Shown: piece by piece, positions 32,747-42,000 of the stretch
How positions within the stretch are numbered: position 1 is the first letter of the stretch
Layout: each line of letters begins with the position of its first letter
From: Luteipulveratus mongoliensis
GTDB taxonomy: Bacteria > Actinomycetota > Actinomycetes > Actinomycetales > Dermatophilaceae
Length of the DNA: 64,000 bases
Direction: 5' to 3'
Assembly (NCBI RefSeq): GCF_001190945.1
Contig: NZ_CP011112.1
Coordinates: 1,798,001 to 1,862,000 of the forward strand
Translations under genes and position numbers: made by a program
The notes under the pieces: generated by a model
What the model was told of the DNA's origin: nothing
The model's input: only the letters and a program-made list of their open reading frames with translations
Databases searched by the model: none

Positions 32747-33663
32747 CCGCGGTGCCCAAGGTCTCCGTCGGGCTGCCGGTCTACAACGGCGGCCGCTACC
32801 TCGAGGAGGCGTTGTCCTCTGTCCTCGCCCAGACCCACCAGGACCTCGAGGTCGTCATCAGCGACAACGGATCCACCGACTACACGCAGAGCATCTGCGA
32901 GCGGTTCGCCGCCCTCGACAACCGCGTCCGCTACATCCGTCACGAGACCAACAAGGGAGCAGCGTTCAACCACAACTTCGTGGTGACCGCGGCCAAGGGC
33001 CAGTACTTCCGTTGGTACGCCTACGACGACCGGCTCGAGCCGACCTGTCTCGAGAAGTGCGTACGCGTGCTCGACGCTGATCCGACGGTCGTGCTGGCCT
33101 GGCCGCAGACCATCGTCATCGACGGCGCGGGTGACGTGGTCGGGCCCTACCGCTCGGACCTGCCTTGGGACAACGCGACGGCGGTCAGCCGGTTGCGCTC
33201 GCTCCTCGGCAGGCCGACGGAGGAGACGCTGCTGCACATGTGCTACCCGGTCTACGGGCTCATCCGCCGAGAGGTGATGCTCGGCACGGGGCTGCTAGGC
33301 GCGTACAACGGGGCCGACACGGTGCTGCTCACGGAGCTGGCGCTGCGCGGCCGCTGGCAGCAGATTCCTGAGCCGTTGTTCTACAACCGCCGGCACGCCG
33401 GGTCCTCCGCGGTGGACAAGTCGCCAGAGACGGTCGCGGCGTGGTTCGACCCGGCGCGGGCCGAGGTCTTTCCGATGCCGTGGAGCCGGCAGTTCGAGGG
33501 CTACGTGCGCGCGGTGCGTGCCGCGCCGTTGTCCGCGCGCGAGCGGGCCGCCTGTACGTCCGTCCTGGCTCACTGGTTCGCTCATGACCGCCGGTGGCGA
33601 GTCATCGCGGGGGAGCTGCGGATTCGCGCTCGCCAGCGCCGCGTCGGAGTGCGCGGCAGCTAG
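32743..33663 (+). CDS. Family 2 glycosyltransferase
   Basis: A 306-residue GT2 with KVSVGLPVYNGGRYLEEAL, VVISDNGSTDYT and the acidic motif YAYDDRLEP. The GTG at 32743 overlaps the flippase stop by 4 bases (GTGA), making it the last gene of the rightward unit. A long hairpin follows its stop. Donor and acceptor unknown. Confidence 0.88.
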   Translation: MTAVPKVSVGLPVYNGGRYLEEALSSVLAQTHQDLEVVISDNGSTDYTQSICERFAALDNRVRYIRHETNKGAAFNHNFVVTAAKGQYFRWYAYDDRLEPTCLEKCVRVLDADPTVVLAWPQTIVIDGAGDVVGPYRSDLPWDNATAVSRLRSLLGRPTEETLLHMCYPVYGLIRREVMLGTGLLGAYNGADTVLLTELALRGRWQQIPEPLFYNRRHAGSSAVDKSPETVAAWFDPARAEVFPMPWSRQFEGYVRAVRAAPLSARERAACTSVLAHWFAHDRRWRVIAGELRIRARQRRVGVRGS

Positions 33664-33678
33664 CCCGGTCGCTGTCCT

Positions 33679-33764
33679 CGACTACCCCGCCGTTCCTGAC
33701 ACTGGTCCCGGGGAAATGACTCGTCACGTCACCGGGGGCAGTGCACGTTTCGGCGGGGTAGTCG
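33679..33764. terminator. Long nested hairpin between convergent polysaccharide genes
   Basis: Outer arms CGACTACCCCGCCG (33679-33692) and CGGCGGGGTAGTCG (33751-33764) are a perfect 14-base inverted repeat; an inner imperfect pair (CACTGgtCCCGG with CCGGGggCAGTG) sits inside. It lies between genes that converge, so it can serve as a bidirectional terminator, although no U-run follows. Confidence 0.6.
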
Positions 33765-33793
33765 GGGCGGGGGCGTACGGCGCCGGCCAGGTT

Positions 33794-34990
33794 CTAGGTC
33801 AGGTCGACGCCGAGCGCCATGACGTCAGCAGCGATCTCAAGGCTGGCCAGATCCTGGCGGATCTCATCGAGGTAGACCGGGTTCATCACGACGACCAGCT
33901 GCGGCGGCTGGGCTGCGAGCGAGCCAGGCGACACGATCGGGTGTCCCGATCCGAGCATGAACCGGCCCTGCTTGTGCGGGTTGACGTCGACGACCCGACT
34001 GACGGCATCGGCGTCGGCGCCGATCACGGTGAGGAACGCCGTCGACTTCGACCCGCTGCCCCACAGGACGATGTCGGCGCCAGCCGCCGACCGACGGCGC
34101 AGCTCGGCCTGCCAGCTGGCGATCTCCCCGGTCACGGAGGACGCGAATTCGCGTGCCTGGCGCGCCAGTCCGAGGGGCACAGGAACGGCTCCGCCGAGCT
34201 CGGCCCGCGGCTCGGCGTGTGCGCTCAGCAGCAGATACTGCTCGTCGAACCCTCGATCGATGGAGTCCACCACGAAGCCGCACGAGGCGAACAGGGTCAC
34301 CGCGGACTGCTCGACGAAGTAGCCGCAGTGCTCGTAGTAGACGTCCCAGAACGCCGACTCCTCAAGCACCCGCTTGGTGTCCGGCACCTCGACGAGGACA
34401 GGCACGTCGGGACGCCCGGCGAGGGCGGCGTACAGATCCCGCAGGAGCGTGCGTGGCTCCGCAACGTGCTCCAGAACGTGACGGAACACCACGGCGTCGC
34501 ACGGCGGCAGACCGGTCGACGCGTCGAACCGCTCGGCGCGCAGGACGATGCGTCCGTCCATGGTGTCGCCGACCCGCTCGGGCTTGATCGTCGGATCGAT
34601 GGCGATGACGCTCCCGGCTCCCGCCTCGAGGAGCATCCGGCTGAAATCGCCTCTGCCCGCGCCGATCTCGACGACGGTACGACCGGCGAGGTCATGCTCT
34701 TCGACCCAGGTCTTCGCCAGCCCACGGCCGTACTCCGCGAAGGTCCCGGAGAACGCCTGCGAGTCCTCGTAACGCTCGTCGTAGCCCGTCAGGCGCTCAT
34801 CGAACAAGGCGTTGAACAGGTAGCCGCACTGATGACACAGCATCAGGTCGAGCTCGCCGCGCGGCAGGTTGCGTGCTTCGTCCGCCGTGTCCACGAGCAG
34901 GCAGCTGTTGGTCGGCACCGACGGCACGGAGTAGACCGACTCGCAGCGAGTGGACCCGCAGGCTGGGCACGGGGCGGATGGCTCGCTCAT
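33794..34990 (-). CDS. SAM-dependent methyltransferase, C-methyltransferase-like with zinc-binding N terminus
   Basis: A 398-residue protein with N-terminal CPACGSTRC and later CHQCGYLF (likely Zn site), methyltransferase motif I VVEIGAGRGDFSRML, VVFRHVLEHV, and a C-terminal domain with IVLWGSGSKSTAFL and VDVNPHKQGRFM. The domain order and the VDxNPHKxGxF motif make it a distant paralogue of the methyltransferase of the epimerase operon. The start overlaps the stop of the preceding Cys/His-rich gene by 4 bases. Function inferred as sugar methylation. Confidence 0.82.
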   Translation of the reverse strand: MSEPSAPCPACGSTRCESVYSVPSVPTNSCLLVDTADEARNLPRGELDLMLCHQCGYLFNALFDERLTGYDERYEDSQAFSGTFAEYGRGLAKTWVEEHDLAGRTVVEIGAGRGDFSRMLLEAGAGSVIAIDPTIKPERVGDTMDGRIVLRAERFDASTGLPPCDAVVFRHVLEHVAEPRTLLRDLYAALAGRPDVPVLVEVPDTKRVLEESAFWDVYYEHCGYFVEQSAVTLFASCGFVVDSIDRGFDEQYLLLSAHAEPRAELGGAVPVPLGLARQAREFASSVTGEIASWQAELRRRSAAGADIVLWGSGSKSTAFLTVIGADADAVSRVVDVNPHKQGRFMLGSGHPIVSPGSLAAQPPQLVVVMNPVYLDEIRQDLASLEIAADVMALGVDLT

Positions 34991-35994
34991 GGCGTCCCGA
35001 CGGCCGGGGCGCCCACCCGCCGTAGCCAGATCTCGCGGAAGAACGTGTAGTCCTGCCGCGGACAGAGCTTGTGGAAGTCGCCGACGCAGACCGCGCCGTC
35101 CAGAATGATGCTCACGGTCTTCGGCTCCAGCATCTCGCCGGTCTTCTCGTCCAGCAGCCGCTCGACGCGCTTGAGCACCCGGAACTGACGACCGCAGTAC
35201 TTCACCATCTCGCGATCAAACCAGAGGTTGCGGTTGCGCTGGTTGACGCTGAGCGTCGCCCTGATCTCCTCGAGGCTCTTGACCTCGACGAGCTCGCCCG
35301 GCATCAGGTCGAGCAGCTCGGTCGGAGTCTTCTTGAGCGTTCCGCGTACGTCGGGCAGCTCCTCGCCGCCGCGGATGCGTGCCCAAGCCGGCAGCCGGCC
35401 GCGCGAGATCGCTTGGTATCGGTCGAAGGCCGCGTTGCGGAGTCCGCGCCGGAGCACCGGCAGCGGCACGTTGCGTCGGCTGATGTCCTTCACGAAGTGG
35501 CCGATGCCTTCCATGGGCCGCGACGCCTCGGGCACCTGGGTGGCCTGGCAGCGATACGTCGTGGGACCGCTCATCGTGTGCGACTCCAGGGTGGCGAGCG
35601 CCGCCTCCTGGTCATCCTGTACGCCGGTGTGGGGCTCCCGTTCGTTCTCGCCGTTCGCCGACTCGAGCCACTCCTCCTTGAAGAAGAAGAGGCAGCCGGC
35701 GTCGCAGCCGCCGTGGGCCGAGCCGTCACACCGAGCCTCGACGAGGTGCACCGTGTCATCCATCTCGCGGCTGCAGCCGGTGAGGTTGATCGTGTCGCAG
35801 GTCTTGTCCGCGCGTGCTGCGACCTCGAACGTCTGACCGCACATCGGCAGCATCTCCGGCATGAACGGCAGTCCACCGTTGTCGCCGTCAGCGTCGAGTG
35901 TGGCGAGGACGTCGCCGATCGGCCGTACGCGTACGCGGTCGCCCCGGCGCAAGGACCGCGAGCCTGCGGCCTTCACTGGCTGGGTCTGAGTCAT
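34987..35994 (-). CDS. Uncharacterised protein with two copies of a Cys/His motif domain
   Basis: A 335-residue protein I do not recognise as a family of known function. It consists of two related halves of about 95 residues (about 16-110 and 231-325). Each begins with a GD/GExVxV strand, then MxxxCGxxFxV (C52, C267), then C-x4-H-x2-C (C89/H94/C97 and C303/H308/C311) and an FFxExWL end (FFFKEEWL, FFREIWL). The pattern suggests one metal site per half. A third of the protein between the halves is charged. ATG at 35994 has AGGG 7 bases upstream; ATG 36018 is an alternative. Coupled to the methyltransferase gene by 4-base overlap, so it likely serves the polysaccharide pathway. Confidence 0.7.
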   Translation of the reverse strand: MTQTQPVKAAGSRSLRRGDRVRVRPIGDVLATLDADGDNGGLPFMPEMLPMCGQTFEVAARADKTCDTINLTGCSREMDDTVHLVEARCDGSAHGGCDAGCLFFFKEEWLESANGENEREPHTGVQDDQEAALATLESHTMSGPTTYRCQATQVPEASRPMEGIGHFVKDISRRNVPLPVLRRGLRNAAFDRYQAISRGRLPAWARIRGGEELPDVRGTLKKTPTELLDLMPGELVEVKSLEEIRATLSVNQRNRNLWFDREMVKYCGRQFRVLKRVERLLDEKTGEMLEPKTVSIILDGAVCVGDFHKLCPRQDYTFFREIWLRRVGAPAVGTP

Positions 35995-36051
35995 CGGGAA
36001 ACCCTCATCCTGTTGCATGTGTACGAATTCCATCTGCCCACGCCGCCCTGC

Positions 36052-37107
36052 TCACGCAGCTCGGCGCACGGTGGCGACCACGGCTCTGTGGTCGGCACCG
36101 CTGACCCGCACGGTGTGCAGGTTGGTGATCGCGAGTGCGCGCGAGGCGAGCACGTGGTCGAGCGTGACCAACGGCGGGACCGGGATCCCGAAGGTCCGTC
36201 GCTTCGAGCCCGCGGGCCAGGTCGGCTGGTACCAGGCGTTGGTGTCCGCCGCACCGTCGCGGTAGCCGATCCCGACGATGCGGCGGAAGGGTGTGTTGTC
36301 GGACGAGGCGTTGAAGTCGCCTGCAATCACGACAGGGCTGCGCGGGTTCGTACCGAACGTCCGACGCAGGTAGGTGCCGATCTCGGCGTAGTCGTCATGC
36401 CAGGCCTGTGTCTCGTAGACGGGGTACGGGTGGACGGCCACCACGGACGTCGGCCCCGTCGGCCCACTCACCTTGACGGTCAGTGATCGGCCCGACGTGC
36501 TGGACCAGGTTGTGGACAGCGGATAGCGGCTCATGACGATCGTCCCGCCGGTCCCTTCCTCGGTGACCCCCGCGGAGTAGGGGTAGGCCCGAGCGAGCGC
36601 CGGCGTGGCACGAATGCTGGCGAGCTGATCAGGTCCGATGTCGCTGAGGCACAAGACATCCACGTCGAGGCGACCGGCAACCTCCTGGACGTGGCTGACG
36701 TCGCCGTACTCCAGGTTCTGCGCCATGACGACCATCGCGGGCCCCGTGCCGCTCGGTGACGAAGCCACGTACAAAGGCGCGAGCCACCAGCCATGCAGGC
36801 ACGTGAGCAAGGCACCGGCTACGACGATCGCGAGACCGGCCCGCCCGAACGAAGGTCGGAGGGCCAGAGCGACCGCGATCACGCCGACGAGTGCCAGCGG
36901 CAGCCCCACCGGAGCGAAAGCGGCAAGCTCAGCCAGGCGCGTCGTACCCGGATCCGTGGATCGCAACAAGGCGAGTACGGCCGACCCGACCAGCGCCATG
37001 ACACCACCGACGATCACGCCAGTGCGCAGCACCGACGTGATCACCTGTGTCGGACCCTCGGTCGACACCTCTGTACGCACCGCCTCCTCAGTAGGCACCG
37101 GCACCAC
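36052..37107 (-). CDS. Membrane-anchored endonuclease/exonuclease/phosphatase-fold protein
   Basis: A 351-residue protein. Three hydrophobic segments (about 28-48, 62-83, 88-110) precede an EEP domain with MAQNLEYGD, VVIAGDFNASSD, VTLDHVLAS and SGADHRAVVAT, the metal and catalytic residues of the DNase I/phosphatase fold. The catalytic domain is predicted outside the cell. Such proteins often hydrolyse phosphodiesters or lipid phosphates rather than DNA; a role in lipid-carrier recycling or polysaccharide release is speculative. It overlaps the sugar transferase gene by 20 bases. Confidence 0.82.
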   Translation of the reverse strand: MVPVPTEEAVRTEVSTEGPTQVITSVLRTGVIVGGVMALVGSAVLALLRSTDPGTTRLAELAAFAPVGLPLALVGVIAVALALRPSFGRAGLAIVVAGALLTCLHGWWLAPLYVASSPSGTGPAMVVMAQNLEYGDVSHVQEVAGRLDVDVLCLSDIGPDQLASIRATPALARAYPYSAGVTEEGTGGTIVMSRYPLSTTWSSTSGRSLTVKVSGPTGPTSVVAVHPYPVYETQAWHDDYAEIGTYLRRTFGTNPRSPVVIAGDFNASSDNTPFRRIVGIGYRDGAADTNAWYQPTWPAGSKRRTFGIPVPPLVTLDHVLASRALAITNLHTVRVSGADHRAVVATVRRAA

Positions 37108-38710
37108 GCACGACTGCCCGGGCAGTCCGCCAGAGGATGTGCAGGTCGAGCATCATCGACCAGTTGTCGACGTAGCGCAGGTCGAGACGGACCGACTCGT
37201 CCCACGACAGGTTGCTGCGACCGCTCACCTGCCAGAGGCCGGTCAGTCCTGGGCGAACGCGGAGTCGGCGGATCACGTCGCGCTCGTAGCCGTCGACCTC
37301 GCTCTGCAGCGGCGGCCGGGGTCCGATGAGCGACATGTCTCCGCGGAGCACGTTGAGCAGCTGTGGCAGCTCGTCGATCGAGTACCGGCGGATGAACTTG
37401 CCGACGCGGGTGACCCGCGGGTCCTCGCGCAGCTTGAACAGCGTGCCGTTGCCGTCGTCCTGCACTGCCAGGAGGTGGGCCTTCTGCTGCTCCGCATCCT
37501 GGCTCATCGAGCGGAACTTCAGAATCCGGAAGGTGCGACCTTCGATGCCAACCCTGTTCTGAATGAAGAAGATCGGGCCCTTCGACTCAAGGCGGATCGC
37601 GATCGCGACCAGGACGAAGACGGGCAGCGCGAGGAACAGCATGAGAGAGGCGATCGTCTTGTCGAAGGCGTACTTGCCGAGCGCCGTCGCTCCACCGAGC
37701 CGCGGCCGCTCGACGTGCATGAGGGACAGGTTCGCTGCCGGCCGGATCGACAAGCGCGGCCCGGCGACCTCCATGATGCCCGGCGAGACGATCAGGTCGA
37801 CGGACCGCTTCTCCAGAGCCCAGGACAGGCGACGCAGGTCCGGAGCGCTCAGCTCCGAAGGACTCGCGACGATCACCACGTCCGCAGATGCCTCGTCGAT
37901 GACCTCGATCACGTGGTCGAGACCGCTCAGCTCGACGTCGATGCCACCGACCGTGGTCACCTTCGGGTGGGGCTCGCAGGCGGCGACCGCCCTGAGTCCG
38001 TGCGTCGGCTCGCGATGCAGATCGCTGATCAGCGCGGCCGTGGCGTGGCTCTCGCCGACCACGACGGCCCGACTGAGCGACAGCCCCTGGTGCCGACGGT
38101 GATACAGCACCCGGCGGACGGCGTACCGCAGCGCGAGCGCGCTGACGATGAGGAGCGGGAAGAAGGTCACCACCACGATGCGGGACAGGTACGGACGCTC
38201 GTCGTACAGACCGAACGAGATCAGTGCTGTCGCCGCCACGAGGCGGATCGCGGCCCGGGGGATGGCGCGGTACTCCTCGGTCCCCACACCGAGGAAGCGG
38301 CGCTCATAACCATGGCTGATCGCGACGGTCCCGATCCACAGAAGTGGCCCGAGAGCGCAGATCCAGAGGTAGCCGGTCGGCACGCCGTCGGAGAGCGGAA
38401 CCCGGTCTGTCGCAACGACTCCCACGATCTCGGAGAAGATCGCCGCGACCAGATCCGCGATGAGAACGGCTATGAGGTAGGGCCGCGTCCAGTCGTTCGC
38501 GCGAGTCGTCGCCTCGCTCTCGGGCATCGTCTCGCGGTCCACCGCGATATCGGGCAGAGCCGACGCCACCGGGACAAGCGCAACGGGTGGGTCGAAGCGA
38601 GCTGCGTCGGCTGTATGCGACAGCACACCGCCCGTCGACAACTCCGCTACCATCGCCTCTCGGACGTACTGATCGGTCCGTAAAGGTGCGGCATCGTCTA
38701 GCTCCGTCAT
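37088..38710 (-). CDS. Polyprenyl-phosphate glycosyl-1-phosphate transferase (initiating sugar transferase)
   Basis: A 540-residue WbaP/CpsE-type enzyme that starts repeat-unit assembly on undecaprenyl phosphate. The N-terminal half has about four membrane helices and a CoA-binding-like soluble domain (LSRAVVVGESHATAAL). The C-terminal catalytic domain begins FDKTIASLMLFLALPV and contains GPIFFIQNRVG, LKFRSM, IDELPQLLNVLRGDMSLIGPRP and RPGLTGLWQVSGRS, the conserved bac_transf motifs. It heads the leftward unit that follows with EEP, Cys/His and methyltransferase genes, and is the right-hand boundary gene of the locus. Confidence 0.93.
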   Translation of the reverse strand: MTELDDAAPLRTDQYVREAMVAELSTGGVLSHTADAARFDPPVALVPVASALPDIAVDRETMPESEATTRANDWTRPYLIAVLIADLVAAIFSEIVGVVATDRVPLSDGVPTGYLWICALGPLLWIGTVAISHGYERRFLGVGTEEYRAIPRAAIRLVAATALISFGLYDERPYLSRIVVVTFFPLLIVSALALRYAVRRVLYHRRHQGLSLSRAVVVGESHATAALISDLHREPTHGLRAVAACEPHPKVTTVGGIDVELSGLDHVIEVIDEASADVVIVASPSELSAPDLRRLSWALEKRSVDLIVSPGIMEVAGPRLSIRPAANLSLMHVERPRLGGATALGKYAFDKTIASLMLFLALPVFVLVAIAIRLESKGPIFFIQNRVGIEGRTFRILKFRSMSQDAEQQKAHLLAVQDDGNGTLFKLREDPRVTRVGKFIRRYSIDELPQLLNVLRGDMSLIGPRPPLQSEVDGYERDVIRRLRVRPGLTGLWQVSGRSNLSWDESVRLDLRYVDNWSMMLDLHILWRTARAVVRGAGAY

Positions 38711-39049
38711 CCGTGTTCCCCTAATGCGCCGTTCCCCACCGCGCCCCCAGGCGCCTCTGCGCTGAGGTTATGTGCAGGTCAAGGTTTGGCAACGGGATTC
38801 CACAGAGTTTAAAAATTTCGTAAAGAATGTATCCGCTGTGCAATGCCCCGCATGAGCCGGGCGGCCGCGGGCGAGAGGGGCGGCGAACCTTCTCCGTAGG
38901 CCCACCTGTGAGCGGGATCACGTCGCGTCGCGGGCTGCGGCGGAGCGCTGTCAGTGGCCTCTGGCACCATGGAGGTGCGCCCCCGGTCGAATCCTCGACA
39001 GGGGTTATTTGCGTTGCGTTCTGTGCTGCCCGAAGGAGCCCCAAGACCC
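38711..39049. other. Intergenic region between the sugar transferase gene and mfd
   Basis: About 340 bases with divergent flanking genes. An A/T-rich patch (38809-38829, GAGTTTAAAAATTTCG) stands out from the GC-rich surroundings and is the best place for the leftward promoter of the polysaccharide unit. The remaining part towards mfd is GC-rich without recognisable genes or repeats. Confidence 0.5.
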
Positions 39050-42000
39050 ATGGCGAGCCTCACCCCGCTGCTCGACGTCCTGGTCGCCGATCCAGCCGTA
39101 CGCCGGGTGCTCGACCTGGTTGGGACGGCGTCCGTGGTGGACGTGGCGGCCTCTTCGGGCATCCGCGGCCCTTTGCTCGCGGCGATCACTGACCGAGCCG
39201 ACCGCCGTACGCCGGTGCTCGCCATCACCGCGACCGGCCGCGAGTCCCAGGACCTCGCCGCGTCGTTGCGGTGCTTCCTGCCCGCCGAGGCCGTCGTGGA
39301 GTTCCCCAGCTGGGAGACGCTTCCGCACGAGCGGCTCAGTCCGCGCAGCGACACGGTCGGCCGCCGGCTCGCGGTTCTGCGCCGGCTGGCGCACCCGGAT
39401 GCCGACGACGCGGCGTACGGCGAGATCCGAGTGGTCGTCGCCTCCGTCCGCGCGCTGATCCAGCCGATCGCCAAGGGTCTGGGTGAGCTCGTGCCGGTGT
39501 CGCTCCGCGTGGGTGACGAGCGGCCGCTCGAGGACATCGTGGAGGCGCTGGCCGCCGCGGCCTACACCCGGACCGACATGGTCGAGCGACGCGGTGAATT
39601 CGCGGTTCGCGGAGGGATCCTCGACGTCTTCCCTCCCACGGAGGAGCACCCGTTGCGGATCGAGCTCTGGGGCGACACGGTCGAAGAGGTCCGCTGGTTC
39701 AAGGTCGCCGACCAGCGGTCGCTCGAGAACGCCGAGCACGGGCTGTGGGCGCCACCGTGCCGTGAGGTGCTGCTCACCGACACCGTGCGCGCACGTGCGG
39801 CCGAGCTGGCCGAAGAGCTTCCCGGCGTCGCCGACCTGCTGCACAAGGTTGCCGAGGGCATCGCGGTCGAGGGCATGGAGTCGCTCGGCCCGGCGCTGCT
39901 CGACGACGGCATGGAGACCTTGATCGACGCGCTGCCCAAGGGCACGCACGTCGTGCTGAGTGATCCCGAGCGCGTGCGCACGCGAGCCCACGACCTGGTC
40001 GCGACGAGCGCCGAGTTCCTCGAGGCGTCCTGGGCCAATGCCGCTGCAGGCAATGCGATTCCGATCGATCTGCAGGGCACGCTGGGCACGGCGTCCTACT
40101 GGTCGCTCGCCGACATCCGCGAGCAGAGCATCGAGCTCGGACACCCGTGGTGGTCGCTGTCGTCCTTCGCTTCTGACGAGGACCTCGCCGAGTTCGTGGA
40201 CGACGAGCTGCCGGGGGAGCGGGTGACGATTCCCACCGACGAGGTGCCGGCGTACCGCTCCAACACTGACGCTGCGGTCGAGGACCTGCAGAAGTGGGTG
40301 CACGACGGCGTGTGCGTCCTCGTGGTGACCGAGGGCCATGGTCTGGCGCAGCGCGTCACAGAGGTGCTGCACGAGCACGACGTGTCCGCCCACAGCCTCG
40401 ATGCCCTCACGCCGGGAGCCGTCGAGATCACGACCGGTTCGCTGGGGCGCGGATTCGCCCTGCCCTCAAGCAATCTCGTGGTTCTCACCGAGTCCGACCT
40501 CACCGGCACCGCCGGCCAGGGCAGCACCAAGGACATGCGCAAGATGCCGTCGCGGCGGCGCAAGGTCGTCGACCCGCTGCAGCTGAGGCCCGGCGACTTC
40601 GTGGTCCACGAGCAGCACGGCGTCGGCAAGTTCGTGGAGATGATGCAGCGCACGGTCGCGGGTGCGACGCGCGAATACCTCGTGCTCGAGTACGCCCCAT
40701 CCAAGCGGGGGCAGCCGGGCGACCGCCTGTTCGTGCCGACCGATCAGCTCGACCAGGTGACTCGTTATGTCGGCGGCGAGATGCCGTCCCTCAACAAGAT
40801 GGGCGGATCCGACTGGCAGACAACGAAGTCCAGGGCGCGCCGTCACGTCCGGCAGATCGCCGGTGAGCTGATCCAGCTCTACTCCGCACGGATGGCCACG
40901 CCGGGCCACGCGTTCGCGAAGGACACCCCGTGGCAGCGCGAGCTCGAGGACGCGTTCGCCTACATCGAGACGCCCGACCAGCTCTCCTCCATCGAGGAGG
41001 TCAAGGCCGACATGGAGAAGACCGTCCCGATGGACCGGTTGATCTGTGGCGACGTGGGTTACGGCAAGACCGAGATCGCGGTGCGGGCGGCGTTCAAGGC
41101 AATCCAGGACGGCAAGCAGGTCGCGGTGCTCGTGCCGACGACGCTGCTCGTCAAGCAGCACCAGCAGACCTTCTCCGAGCGCTACGCCGGGTTCCCCGTG
41201 GTCGTACGCTCCCTGTCCCGTTTTCAGAGCGACCGCGAGGCCCGGGAGGTCGTCGAGGGTCTGGCCGACGGCACCGTGGACCTGGTCATCGGCACCCATC
41301 GGCTGCTCTCGAAAGAGGTGAAGTTCAAGGACCTCGGCCTCGTCGTGGTGGACGAGGAGCAGCGCTTCGGCGTGGAGCACAAGGAGCAGCTCAAGCAGCT
41401 GCGCACCGCGGTCGACGTGCTCGCGATGTCGGCGACCCCGATCCCGCGCACGCTCGAGATGGCGGTCACAGGGATCCGTGAGATGTCTACTCTCGCAACG
41501 CCTCCCGAGGAGCGGCACCCGGTCCTGACGTTCGTCGGTGGCTACGAGGAGAAGCAGATCACGGCCGCGATCAGACGCGAGCTGATGCGCGACGGGCAGG
41601 TCTTCTTCATCCACAACAAGGTCCAGAGCATCGAGAAGACGGCCACTCGGCTGCGCGAGCTCGTGCCCGAGGCGCGCATTGTGACGGCCCACGGCAAGAT
41701 GAGCGAGACGCGCCTCGAGGACGTCGTCGTCGACTTCTGGGAGCGGCGGGCGGATGTGCTCGTCTGCACCACGATCGTGGAGACCGGGCTCGACATCGCC
41801 AACGCCAACACCCTGATCGTCGAGCGCTCCGACGTGCTCGGCCTCTCTCAGCTGCACCAGCTGCGTGGCCGAGTCGGCCGTGGCCGGGAGCGCGCGTACG
41901 CCTACTTCCTCTTCCCGCCCGAGAAGCCGCTCACCGAGACCGCGCACGACCGGCTCGAGACCATCGCCAGCAACACCGACCTCGGTGCCGGCATGCAGAT

